Shown one piece after another: positions 1 to 11,884 of a stretch of 64,000 nucleotides of DNA. Both the position numbers and the translations under genes were made by a program. This DNA is from Euptelea pleiosperma (taxonomy: Eukaryota > Streptophyta > Magnoliopsida > Ranunculales > Eupteleaceae): contig CM068545.1 of the NCBI GenBank assembly GCA_035048495.1, forward strand, positions 38,702,225 through 38,766,224, read 5' to 3'. The notes under the pieces are model-generated. The model saw only the letters and a program-made list of their open reading frames with translations, had not been told where the DNA came from and did no database searches. Each line of letters opens with the position of its first letter. Positions within the stretch are counted from its first letter, which is position 1.

Positions 1-1064
1 ATTATTTTGTGGGCCCGAGACACAAAAAATATTTATATTTTATCCATACCAACTTACCTGTGAAATTTGAAACCTTTTCTCAGACATGAAAACTCTAGTC
101 GAAGATTTTGGAAGATTTTGACAAAATAGTATTTTCGTAATTTTTTAAACTTTCCTACCATTCTTATATTTTTTAAAATTAATATTTAATTATATTTAAT
201 TTATTTAATATAAGTGTGGGACTCACGAATCACTTTCGGGTCATTCCGATGTCATTTGACACTTTTTCGGTGCTTTGAACGTTTTTTATAATTTTTATGT
301 ATTTTGACTACTTTTTGTGATTTATGTGTGACATGTGTCAATACCTTGATGTATGAACTTCTAAAATATATAATATAGTTTATTTGAATTAATAAATAAT
401 TATTTGTGTTATGATTGTTGGGTGGGCCCGTATAGCCAATGTAGAGGCCTTTTCAGCTTAATAATAATCTTAAATGAAGCCTAGTTGATATATATGGGCC
501 TTGGGCCCATTTCTAACCCATTAGTAATGCAAAATATAAGTTTTTGAGGGTTGAAAAAGTCATCCATTTGATAGTTACGAATTTCACTAAAATAAAAACC
601 CTAATCCTTCTCTAAACTTATTTATGAAAACCCTAAAGCTTTAAAAGCTTTCACAAACCTAAACTCCATTAAAGAATAGAGAAATCTCCATTAAACCTTT
701 TTCCGGGCACCGATCGCACTCGAACAATAAGGGAGAATTGACGGGGACTCCGAATAGAAGAACATACTCCGTGGATAGGACGATCCGATGACTTTCAAAT
801 TTGAAAAAACTTTTTATTTCCATTAAAATTCAAGAAATCTTAAGGTAAGTGTGCTTGGTCCATCCTATGTTTATTCTTCTTCAAGTTATTTCTTTTCTTT
901 CATTATATATTGGTAGATCTTCATTATAAATTAATTTGGACATAATTTTGTATATTTTTTTTGAATTGATTATTGTTTGGTGTCACCATGATAGGTTTGC
1001 CCATGACTTATTTAGTACCCATAACAGATAGCCAATTCTTTATAATTTTCATGGTATTTTTAGG

Positions 1065-1935
1065 ACTTAAATATTTTTCTAATTATTTTTCCTAACACCC
1101 TTTATGAATCTATTTTCCAAAATAGTTAAGTTTGTATTTTTTGATTTATATTTATTTAGTTATGATTTTTCTAAGGTGCTGTCCTTTTCTTCACAACCCA
1201 GAATTTCAGATTTTGTATAGTCTACTTCACTTGAGATTTTGATCTATATTTTTAACTTGTACATTTTTTTAATTATTTTTCATAGATAGCCCTATCAATC
1301 TAGTTTCTAGAACCTTTGAGTTTGTATTTTTCTGATTTGTATTGATTAAATTATGATTTTTGAAATATGTTGGACTTTTCTGTAAAACTCAGATTTTCAG
1401 ATTCGGTCCGGCCCATTTCATTAAGGGTTTCGACCTATATTTTGAATCTAAATATTTTTTTTATTTATTTTTTCTAAATACCTCTATAAATATAGTTTCT
1501 ATAACCTTTGAGTTTGTATTTTTCTGATTTGTATTGATTAAGTTATGATTTTTACAATGTGCTGGACTTTTCTACAAGACCCAGAATTTCATATTCTGTG
1601 CGGTCTAAATGATTAATGATTTACACATATATTTTGAAACTAAATATTTTTTCTATAAACCTATGTGAATATATTTTCCAGATCTAATGATTTTGTATTT
1701 TTAAGATATGTGTTTATTTAGTTGTAATTTTTCTAAAGTGCTGACCTTTTCTGAAAAATCTAGAATTTTAGATTCTGTGCATTCCACTTCTTTAAGAATT
1801 TCGACTTAGATTTTAAAAATAAATATTTTTAAATTTATTTTTCATAGAAACTTCGGTGAATATAGTCTTCAAATCCATTAAGTTTGTATTTTTTCTAATT
1901 TATATTTATTTAGTTATGATTTTTACAAGAAAATA
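1065..1935. repeat. Tandem array, about 190 bp unit, about 5 copies
   Basis: The phrase GTTTGTATTTTT recurs near 1130, 1320, 1511, 1691 and 1882, each time followed by a TTTAGTTATGATTTTT-like block, a 'gctg.cttttct' block and an 'agaattt.agattctgtg' block. Spacing is 179-192 bp. Units are clearly diverged from each other. The array lies inside the long-LTR repeat and has no coding content. Confidence 0.75.
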
Positions 1936-2100
1936 TATTTTTTGTGAACTACCTATTTCTTGGATTTTGGATGATTAATGGCTTTGGGAACCCTTAGTGG
2001 TTTGGTCATGATTATTGACTATAAAGAGGTTTAGCCTTTGTTGTTTGACTAAATCCTAGATGGTTTGACCTATACTTGTATGCATAGGGATCCCACCCAT

Positions 2101-2195
2101 GTGTCTTAGATCTCTCATAGGGTTCGGCCAAGTGTCTTGGATCCCTCTTTAGGGTTCGACCTTATGTCATGGATCCCTTATAGGGTTCGGTCATG
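2101..2195. repeat. Short tandem repeat, 31-32 bp unit, 3 copies
   Basis: GTGTCTT(G/A)GATC...TAGGGTTCGG recurs at 2101, 2132 and 2164. The GGATCCC element also resembles text near 9980 and 28820 in the other long-LTR copies. Confidence 0.65.
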
Positions 2196-2462
2196 GTGTG
2201 TTGGATTCTATTGTGATTTTCACTTATATTATTCATCGATGTTGATCGTGATCTTTGGTGATCGTTTACATGTTATTCATGTTGTTTAACCTTAGTCCAT
2301 TCTTATATTATTATTCCTGATGATCATGTGTTTATTTTATATTCTTATAATATCATGATTTTATAGTATTCAAATACATGTGTGCTTATTTAAATTTTAT
2401 ATTCTTATATATATAAATTGGAGTCAAAACAGAACACTTGCGAAGTTTTTAAAAATAGTTTC

Positions 2463-2582
2463 GAGTCAGCCCAATCGATTGGGGGTCACCTCCAATCGAT
2501 TGGATAATGTTCCCAATCGATTGAGCACATTTGGATAGAAAACAAAAATCGATTGGTTTTCTCAGTCCAACCGATTGGGGCT
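2463..2582. repeat. Cluster of CCAATCGATTGG-type palindromes
   Basis: At least five exact or near copies of the self-complementary motif CCAATCGATTGG occur in 120 bp. The same motif is clustered at 19815-20010 and 23815-24010 inside the LTRs of another element. No coding function is evident here. Confidence 0.7.
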
Positions 2583-2600
2583 TTTTCAAAACATCTATAA

Positions 2601-2983
<383 letters not shown>

Positions 2984-4370
2984 TGCTCAAGTAGACTTAG
3001 ACCATTATTTTTTAACATTAACCACATATGTTCTATGGTCTCTAAGTCACTAACCAACCTAAACAATGCGATTTTGGACAAACTGATGGAGCTTCAAGTC
3101 TTTAAATGAATCACTTCAATCTTCTGAGGCAATAGTCTTCATCTAGGTAGTCTTTAGGCAGTGCTTGAGTGATGTGACCACAATATACTTTAAGGCCTAA
3201 CTAACACACACTAGGATGGTTTACAGATTATTTTGTCAAATGGGATTAAACCAATACAAAACAAGGTTCAAAAACCTTATAATGTCCACTTTTGGCAATT
3301 CCATGACAAAATCAATAGGGGTGCAACTTGGACGGGATCAACCCGATATTGGGCTCGGGTTTGGTTGGCTTTTTCAGTTCTCGGGGTCGGGGTCGGGTTA
3401 TCTTTTTGCAAACCTGATCAAAATCGGGTTGGGGCTTTGAACAACCAGACTCAACCCGAGCTCGACTAACACAAGTGTATATATACTAAATACACCAGGG
3501 TTTCCCTTTCTATCTCTCTCCCCTTTTCTTTCTAATGTTAGGGTGCCCTCCTCACACGGTTCCTCCTCTATTGCCATTTGTGCTCTCACTTTGAAGGAGA
3601 GTCACTTTGAAGAATAGTAAAGAAGAAAGAAATAATCAATAATGGATGAGATACGAACATAGACAGATCTCCTCTTCTCTCGCTAGAAGCCCTTCGTGAA
3701 TGATCTTCTTTAAAATATGGTTGCAATGGAAACACGTGGAAGGAAAATGGGCGCTTCAACCAACATTTTTAAACCCAACCCAGTTATTGACCCACTATAA
3801 GCATCGAGCTAAGTTGATCCGGTTCAACCGCTAGGTTAACTAGTTCAACCTGTTAGTACATTGTTTGTTGGCGCATTTCATGTCAAACAAAGTTAGTCAA
3901 GTGTAATGTTGGGTTCTCAATGTCCCAATGTTGGTATTGATGTATGAAGTGAAGACTAAGCACTATGTTCTATAGTTTGAAGATCATCCGCATGTCTGAA
4001 GACCTCACACTTAGAATGGTATGTTACCTAGTAGACAAAATTGACCATAGCTAGAACACCTTTGCCTTGACTTGGATTGGTTTTTATGTACAAATAGACT
4101 TAAAAAGTTATTTTTCTAAAATTCACATTTTTTTTCTAACGAACCTAAACTTGGTTTGGTTCGAACCAATATGTACTATTTCAAACGAAATCAAAGACCA
4201 GTTCCATTTTTAGAAGTGCACAGTGTTCATTCGAACGAGACCTTGGCTGGTTCGAACAAACTCGGGCTCAAACAAGATTGTGGTTTGAATGAGTTTTAGT
4301 TGGTTCGAACAAATTTATACACTGAATTTTTATAAACCCTGAAAATTCTTCCGATCTAATTCAAAGTCTC
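2984..4370. other. Gene-free stretch with a G-rich tract
   Basis: No gene recognised. Positions 3317-3445 are rich in GGGTCGGG/TCGGGTT runs, including GGGGTCGGGGTCGGG near 3393, a candidate G-quadruplex. The text starting TAGGGGTGCAAC at 3317 resembles ends of plant hAT-type MITEs, but no matching right end was found. Positions 4140-4330 contain repeated 'ggttcgaac' words. Confidence 0.4.
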
Positions 4371-5330
4371 CTAAAGGGGGAGGTGAATAGGTATTTTAAA
4401 ATTAATCTAATAATTAACACCCTATTCAAATTACTGGTCTTGGTACAGAATATTAATCACATGCAAACAATCCTAGTTATGATTGATTTTAATTAACAAG
4501 ATGATTACCTCGATCGATCAGAATTAAATAAATCAATCAACACACGGGATATTTACGTGCAAACATTGCTCAAGGAAAAACCATGGGACTATGTCCATGT
4601 ATAAAAGTATCATTAAAAAAGTTATCGAAAATAGAAATTACTCATGTCACGCCGTTGATACAGTATACACTCGAACTACTCAAGCAACTGTCGATACTTT
4701 CACGCCCTATAACCTTCTACGAACGAATCATTTGAACGTCATCTTTATGCAATTCCTTCTACATAATTCAATTTGGTCTAGCCCCAAACCTACCCTTCGA
4801 TCGATCAAATCTTGACTTTTTTTGTCACATTTGATCCAACCTCAAATTGCAAGGATCCGATACAGCCCCAAATCACTAACAAACTCAAGAAAATGAATTT
4901 ATACGAAGCTTACATTCTCTAATCCATCTAGGTCAAGAATTAACCTTTGGATAAAGTAAACGAAGATTAGTCAAGCTTGGATGATATTAACCATAAGAAT
5001 CTAAACATCGAGTTAAAAAAACCTTAGCAATTGAAAATTATAGTGTATGATTTTTATCTTTTGAAGATGAAGGCTCTTTTGATATCTTGGATACTCGAGT
5101 TCTTAGGTTCTCTCTCTCTCTATCTCTCTCTCTTTATATATATATATATATATATTCGCTTAAAAGTACTCATTTTAAGCCATTATCCTTCTAGTGTTGT
5201 CAAACTCTCCTACGTAAAACTTTTATTTTTATCAACTTTTCTACGTAAGAGATTTCTCCATTGAGTAGAACACAACTTTTCTGAACAAAATTGGCTATTT
5301 ACATGAATTAAACACATTCTCGTAAATCTA
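4371..5330 (-). repeat. Dispersed repeat with inverted counterpart near 15.8 kb
   Basis: The segment 5150-5300 (TTCGCTTAAAAGTACTC, TAAGCCATTATCC, TCTACGTAAGAG, AGAACACAACTTTTC) is matched in reverse complement by about 15820-15965. The left side carries the AAAGGGGGAGGTGAATAGG phrase common at ends of plant retroelements. A (CT)n(AT)n microsatellite sits at about 5110-5155. No coding capacity was seen. Confidence 0.5.
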
Positions 5331-6640
5331 GATATTAAGTAATTCTGATTGAGATTTCACTATTGCAGGAAACCCGATCGGGTGATTCTCAAGACTTGCG
5401 ATCCCACGATCAACCACAAAAATCTCTATCAATTCTACAATCAATCTAAAGGAAACCAACTGAGCAAGTGAACCTGGACTTTGTGGGCACATGCAAGAGG
5501 ACACACAAGGGAGCAACACTGGAAGCTTCTCCACATAAGCAAGGTGATCAAGCCTAGGGCTTAAAGAAGAGTGTCGAAACGTAAGTTCAAGAAACTTAAG
5601 ATTGAAGTCCATGTATAAGAGCCCGAATCCAAGCATCAATGTGAGACACGAAAGTGGACCAAAGTGTGGAAGACATGGCACATCGCAAAATCAGGCAGAC
5701 CGTCACATGATGTTTGACGGTTAGCTTACAAAGAAATGAGGATGAACATTTTGGTGCAAAAATCAAATCCGATGCTTGAGAGAACACAACGTGTGCAAAA
5801 GATCAGTACGGATAATCGGATGATTTGGAAGTGGGTCATCAAACAAGGCTAAAGAGATGTCTTTATTGTGGGACCCATGATGATAAATCACAAGTTCAAA
5901 ATCCAAGGGAATGCATCACGTGAATGACAACTCATCGATCAACATACTTAAGATATACGATCAAGTTGCATGCATGGAGGACTCAAACTTTGACTTACCA
6001 TTGTTGTGATTGATGAATGACCGGACTAGAAATGACAAGTGGGTGATCATATGTGGTGAACCAAAAAAATGTTGAGCCATTACATTAGTCAAGTTGCTGG
6101 ATAAAGGTCTAACCAAATATTTGGGCCCATGGGTTAGGATCCATGCAAGGCAGCTAGGTAGTTTGGAAAAATGAATGGTCCAGCTTACATGTGGATCACA
6201 AAAGATATTGTTGAAGGGAGAACTAATATGCTAGATTGCAGGCTGGATCAATATTACTAATGGTGGTAAAAGCAACAAAAGTCACTTCATCTATCGTCCA
6301 CCTGCCACTATCACCCACAACTCCATTCCAAGCTCCTCTCCACATCTTCAACAAATTTCCAAAACATCTATCACCATCCCACCGTCTTCACATCTTCACT
6401 CAAGCCAACCATCTCACACACTAACCCACGTCCCTGACCTAACATACCCCCCACCACACCATATCACAACCTCTCACACGCCCATTCAACTTACGCTCCT
6501 CTCAACTTTCACTCAAATCACAACCGTCCATGCACTCCTCTATCTAATACACTAGACAAACAAATCCCAACGCTTCATTACACTCACCTTTTCACTCTCA
6601 AACTTTAACCCTAAAAAAAACCATAAAAAGAAAAGATCAT
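5331..6640. other. No feature recognised
   Basis: AT-rich to mixed sequence with short unrelated open frames. From about 6290 to 6600 it becomes C-rich on the + strand (accctc, cacac), unlike its surroundings. Neither coding exons nor clear repeats were seen. Confidence 0.3.
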
Positions 6641-6649
6641 TTTCCGTAC

Positions 6650-7200
6650 CCATGCACGTGTTGGCCTACCCCTTATGGCTTCATACACCAAAAATCAAAC
6701 CTGATTGGGGAATTTTAATTACTGCTCCATGGATAACCAGACAAAAAAATGTACGATTGAGGCTTTTGATTGTTGGATTCAAGAGATCCACGAAGCAACA
6801 ACTATTTTACTATGTGCAGTTGTGGATCTCTTAAATCCAATGGTCAAGGGTTTCAACCGAATATATTTATGTCCGATTAACGGTGGGGTAGCATTTTCCT
6901 TTTAATTATACCAATTGAGTACCCCAAAATATGCTCGAATTTCAAATCACCCCACAAAAATGCTTCAAACAATGGCTAAAAATACCAATCAGGCTGATTT
7001 TTGGTGTGGGGACATTGAGGGTGGGTCAAACATCAATGGACCCAAAAGAGAAAATATTTTATAGCCATGTCTTCCCCTCCAAAAAATTTCATTTGGAGTT
7101 TAGTTTAGGGCCTACTAACCTTAAGGATGTTTGGACCACCTCTTGTTGGACCTACATACCAAAGATTAGCTTGATCGATGATTTATAACAGTTATATTTT
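6650..7200. repeat. Foldback MITE-like arms
   Basis: The words ACCAAAAATCAAACCTGATT (6689), AATCAGGCTGATTTTTGGT (6988) and ACCAAAGATTAGCTTGAT (7159) are alternating direct and inverted forms of one sequence. They are accompanied by 'aaggatgtttgg' and 'gggtcaaacatc' blocks. The same blocks build the hairpin at 30284-30690. This is probably a relative of that non-autonomous family. Confidence 0.5.
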
Positions 7201-8058
7201 AACATCCAAAAGAGGCTCATATTCAACAATCAAAAATTATGTTATTAAAATACTAAATCCAACGGTTATAAATCACTAACAGGTGTAAGATCGTCAAAAC
7301 CCTTAATGAAATTATGTAGGAGTGAGTGACATAATACATGGGCAGGTGGGCAAACAAAACTCAAGTATGTATCTTGTGCCAAGAACACAACGATGATTTG
7401 ATTCAGATATCTCATGATCTCCTATTACCAATAAGCATAAACTACACGATGAACCTTCAACAAATTCAACAGTAAGACAATGGATCAATGAACAATAACC
7501 CAATTACAAAGATAGCCTTCAATGAAAGTTCACATTCATAATGCACTTCTTCCAAACTAAATTGCTCTCCATGAAACAACTTGGTGAAAATTGTTTTAAA
7601 GAGACATAAAGATGAAAAAAAATCATAACTACCCCTAATTCTCATTTTCATGTTTTCTCATGAAAAAGGTTCCTTAGCAGGTTCTACACATGTTTAATTA
7701 ACTAACATAAGATTGTTCACAGATCAAATTTATAAATTGACAATTTTGTTCTTTATGACATAAAAGAGAAGATAAAAATTATACGGAGTTAAAATTATTA
7801 ATTTGGGTAACTGTAAAATATAATACAAAGAAAAAACAATTCTAGAAACTTGTGGCAGATCAATAAATTCATATTTCAAATTATTGAAGTTATATGATTG
7901 GAATTCATCTGTGCACATTTTCAAATCTTGGGATGAAGTTAAAGAGTCAAATAAATGCACCTATTTCTGAATGGAAATATATTCTCAAACTGCTGGAATG
8001 AGTTCTAAGGAGTACATCAGGTCCAAAAATCAACTCAATGAAATTTTCAATTAGTGTC
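7201..8058. other. No feature recognised
   Basis: AT-rich sequence without coding signals or repeats that I can relate to the rest of the window. Its last five bases (GTGTC) are a likely target site for the next element. Confidence 0.3.
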
Positions 8059-8616
8059 TGTAATACTCCGAACTTTCCTTATAAGGTATTATGATAATTT
8101 CACAGAAAAAAAAAAATATTCAAACTTCTGTTGTTATATTTATGTTTAGATATCTTGTATGAACATGTGTATCAATTTTGGTTGCATTCTGACAACTTTA
8201 AAAATTTAGATTTTATATGACCCACAAGAATAGACCTAAACTCTCATAGAAAATTCATTTGACCTCCGATCGACGAACGGATAGTTCCGGCAGGATCGTG
8301 TGCTAATATAGATCATAAATATCAAATAATGTGGTCAACTTTATTTTTTTTATTTTTAGGCTAAATTTTAAGTGAGACCTGCGTCTTAGAATTTCTAGAC
8401 CCTGTAAAGGGACTTCAAAATTATAATAAATATTTTTGGCAAAAAAATGTATTTTTATAATTTTTTAATTTTCTCATCATTTTATACTTTTAAAATATTA
8501 AAATTTATTTTTAATAATTTTGAAATAAGTACGGGACCCGCAGAACAAATTTTGAGTTAATCCGATAAGAGGTTGTCCATTTTTCGAGACTTTGACCAAT
8601 TGCTAAAATTTTGTAT

Positions 8617-8910
8617 ATTATAATATTTTATTTGAATTTTAAGTGTGTGACAAATGTTAACATCTTATTAATTATTAATTTTTAAATTATATGATATGAT
8701 TGATATGAATTATTGTGTATTAACGTATTATAATGTATAACTTAATACTCATTTATATTATATATTATAATATTTTATTTGAATTTTAGGTGTGTGACAA
8801 GTGTTAACATCTTATTAATTATGAACTTTTAAATTATATGATATGATTGAAATGAATTATTGTGTATTAATGTATTATAATGTATAATTTAATACTCATT
8901 TATATTATAT
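8617..8910. repeat. Tandem duplication, about 147 bp, 2 copies
   Basis: The block GTGTGTGACAAATGTTAAC at about 8643 recurs as GTGTGACAAGTGTTAAC at about 8791. The following 130 bp of AT-rich sequence is nearly identical, including 'atatgatatgattga.atgaatta'. Confidence 0.8.
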
Positions 8911-10707
8911 ATATCAAACAATCACTTTTTTATGGAATATCATAATTATAATTAATAACTATTTTAATTATTAATATAAGTAATTACATAATTAATTAAG
9001 TTATAATTGTTGGATGAGGCCAATTTAGAGGCCTTTTGGGCTTATTAATAACCTTAAATGAAGCATAGTGGATAACAATGGGCCTTGGGCCCATTTCTAA
9101 CCCATTAGTAATTCAAAATATAAGTTTTAGAGGGTTGAAAAAGTCACCTATTTAAAAGTGACGAATTTCACCATTGCCTATTTTGTTGCTCAAAAACTTG
9201 CGAGAAACTCTCCCATTTCAAACCTTCCCTCCCTTGTGTTATTTAAACAAGGCAATCCAATAGAGTAATCAATAACCAATCTTTTTGGACCCCATTGTTG
9301 TTTTCAAAAACCTTTATTCTCTATCCTCTATTCTTTCCCCTTTTATCTCTTTAAGCATCCATTAAAAATTCAATACTAAACTCTATTAAAGAAATAAGAT
9401 AGCTTTGATTAAGCCTTCATCCGAACTCCAATCGAACTCGAAGTAGAAGAGAGAATTGAATGGTACACCGAGTAGAACAATATGCTCAGAGGTATCTAAT
9501 CTGACTTCTTTCAAATGTAGAGAAAATTTCTATTTTCCATTAAAGATAACCAAGCAGGTGTGTGATGACCGTGAGTGGCTTTAACCATGTTTATTTTATC
9601 ATTACATAATTATTTACCTATATGATGTATACATTTAAATCATCTATTTTCCATGATATTTAAGTAATGATCATATGTGATTATTGTTTTTAATGAAACA
9701 TTATGATGAGATGATATTTTTGAGCATGATTATGTAATGATGTTATTATGAACTTGCGATGACTATGATTGGAGAGATTCGACCATGATGGCTTTTCACA
9801 ATAGACCTTACGGTCCTACCCTATGAAAAATAATAATGTTATTTGATTTGATAGATTTGTATATCCTTTGGAGTATTATAATAGTCTATGATCTCATTTT
9901 TTAGTTTGGAATCTTGGGGAGAGCTATGCATTATGATGAAACTATATTATTTAGACTAGTGAGGGAAAGATATGGAGATCCCATGTAGTTGATATATAAA
10001 ATTAAACAAGGCCCGGAGCCCTAGGGGGCAAGACCCCAAACTTTATATTTTCTGCAAAAAGACCCTCGTGTGGTTGATCTCCCAAAACTCCCATGTGTGA
10101 TTTGAGTGAACGAGGGTGAGTGCATCTATTATTCATGTTACTGATGTTGTCAGTATGAGGGAGAATATAATATAAGAAATATGGTGGGTGGAAATATTAA
10201 TGTGGGTGTAATTATTTTGACCTAGTAATATAAATAATATTGTGGGAAGTTGGTGATGCCCAATAAGGGCAAAAAAGTCGCCGACGGTAATAATAGAGGG
10301 GAGAAATCGATCCTCCAGCCTCAATACTCCACCAAACTTAAAATAAATAACATATGCATGTAGGTAATAATGGGGGGACCAAAACAAAGCAGCAATCGAA
10401 GCCAAGAAGCTTCGAAAGAGGTCGCAAATCACCACGAACTGAAACAAGTCTGTTTTTCAATATTTTCGAATATCGACCATAACATGCTCAAAAAATTCTT
10501 AAAAAATCACCAAAATTCTTGGAAAAATATCATCTACTAGGAGGTAAAGGTTTTGGAGATCTCGAGCACCCTGTCCGTACAGCTGATGACATCAGCTGTA
10601 CTGTTCCATGACGTCAGCGATGACGTCAGCAATGTTGATCACCCCTTGAAGGTCTGAAGTGTGAGGAGATTCACCCTTGAAGTTTTTGTGTGGATTCGAT
10701 TCGCTAT

Positions 10708-10719
10708 GTTCTGATACCA
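10708..10719 (-). other. Primer-binding site
   Basis: The minus strand reads TGGTATCAGAAC, one base from the initiator Met-tRNA complement TGGTATCAGAGC used by plant Copia elements. It lies immediately next to the LTR. Confidence 0.8.
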
Positions 10720-10894
10720 AGTAGAATTTTAGGGTTTCGGGAAGAGAGGAAAAGAAGAAGGGAAAGCGTTGGAGAGTTAAATTCACCAACGTCCCACAAT
10801 ATTATTTATATTACTAGGTCAAAACAATTACACCCACATTAATATCTCCACCCACCATATATCTTATATTATATTCTCCCTCATACTGACAACA
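10720..10894 (-). repeat. Complete LTR of the inverted-U3 element
   Basis: 175 bp on the minus strand, starting TGTTGTCAG and ending ...TCTACT directly before the primer-binding site. It has the same TG...CT termini as the Copia elements in the sulfurase introns. Confidence 0.75.
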
Positions 10895-11884
10895 ACTGAC
10901 TCTTATTTATCTTTCTTCATGATTTAGATTATTTAATATGTGTTTAGCATGATAAATTATTATGACATTATAAAATACATGTCGGACTACCCGTGTTACA
11001 CTGAGTCATTTTGGACTCACGTCGTTTGCCGATGCATTTTTTAGATTTGGTCGATAATTTCTATGAAGACTCAAATGACTGGATAAATTCAGATTTGGAT
11101 GATTTACATGATGATGAAGATATTTATATTGAGGAGGGCTAGATAGCCCTAGACTCATTTTGGACACATTTACACGTTTTGATTATTTAGAATTAAACAA
11201 GCTTGTTCTGACTGAATTTTTGAGGGACTGTCCCCATTTTATTTTATAATATGTTTGAGTTGTTGTGAACATAATTTGATTGAATTTATGATATGATTTT
11301 TTTTTTTTTATGATTATGAACATGTATTAAATAATAAAATGAACGTCCTAGTACAATCTCATTTGGACCGATACACATATCGGGTTCTAAAAGACTTAGT
11401 CACCAAAATGTAACACGAGACAACAACCAAGATGTGTGCATTTTCCGATACCTAGATATCAAAAATTAATTTCTAACTAGTGAGAAAATTTTGAATCCCT
11501 CTGAGTTAGATGTCTAGAACAGTTTCGATTAGAACAGAAAGTTATGACCAAAATACTAAACATACCTCAAATCTGCCAGATTTGTAGTTCTGACTTGCAA
11601 TCTAATTTTGGATATACAGATGACATTTCTTTCTAATTTTGAATATACATATGACATTTCTTGAATTTAGGCTAGAAGAACTTTTTGAAGTGATTTTGGA
11701 ATGAAGATAATTCTTTCTCAGATGTGTGTAGAATGACTAATCGTAGATCTCTGCAAGACCTTTCCGAAAATATATGGCCAATTCACAGATTATTAATAAC
11801 GAAGGAGATATGATCAAAATAGTGCCTTATTACCATGTTTAGCTAAAGTTTGAGACTTGGCCGAGTCAACTGGGTTGACTCATA

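Larger units (their letters stand above)
1..2411 (+). repeat. Left-truncated copy of a long-LTR family
   Basis: No host gene is visible. About 420-640 closely matches 9000-9180: the shared text includes a GGGCCTTGGGCCCA palindrome, 'accctaa'-type leader sequence and a segment ending in GGTAAGTG. This marks a diverged relative of the element starting at 8059. The copy begins outside the window and no GGGCGTGACA end was found on the right, so it is truncated near 2411. Two internal tandem arrays are listed separately. Family assignment (long LTR, possibly Gypsy) is inference. Confidence 0.6.
10145..10894 (-). mobile_element. Copia derivative with two inverted U3 ends
   Basis: The element is flanked by ACTGA at 10140-10144 and 10895-10899. 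Both ends read TGTTGTCAGTATGAGGG inward: 10145-10257 on the + strand and the complement of 10782-10894 on the minus strand, with roughly 95% identity over about 113 bp. On the minus strand the right side is a full LTR (10894 to 10720) followed by a primer-binding site (10719-10708, TGGTATCAGAAC) and a leader resembling that of element D at 45.8-46.2 kb. That leader then joins a piece of U3 in the opposite orientation. No coding region is present. Confidence 0.85.

Noticed and set aside
3317..3480. hAT-type MITE starting TAGGGGTGCAAC
   Set aside because: Only one end is visible; no matching inverted end or duplication was found.
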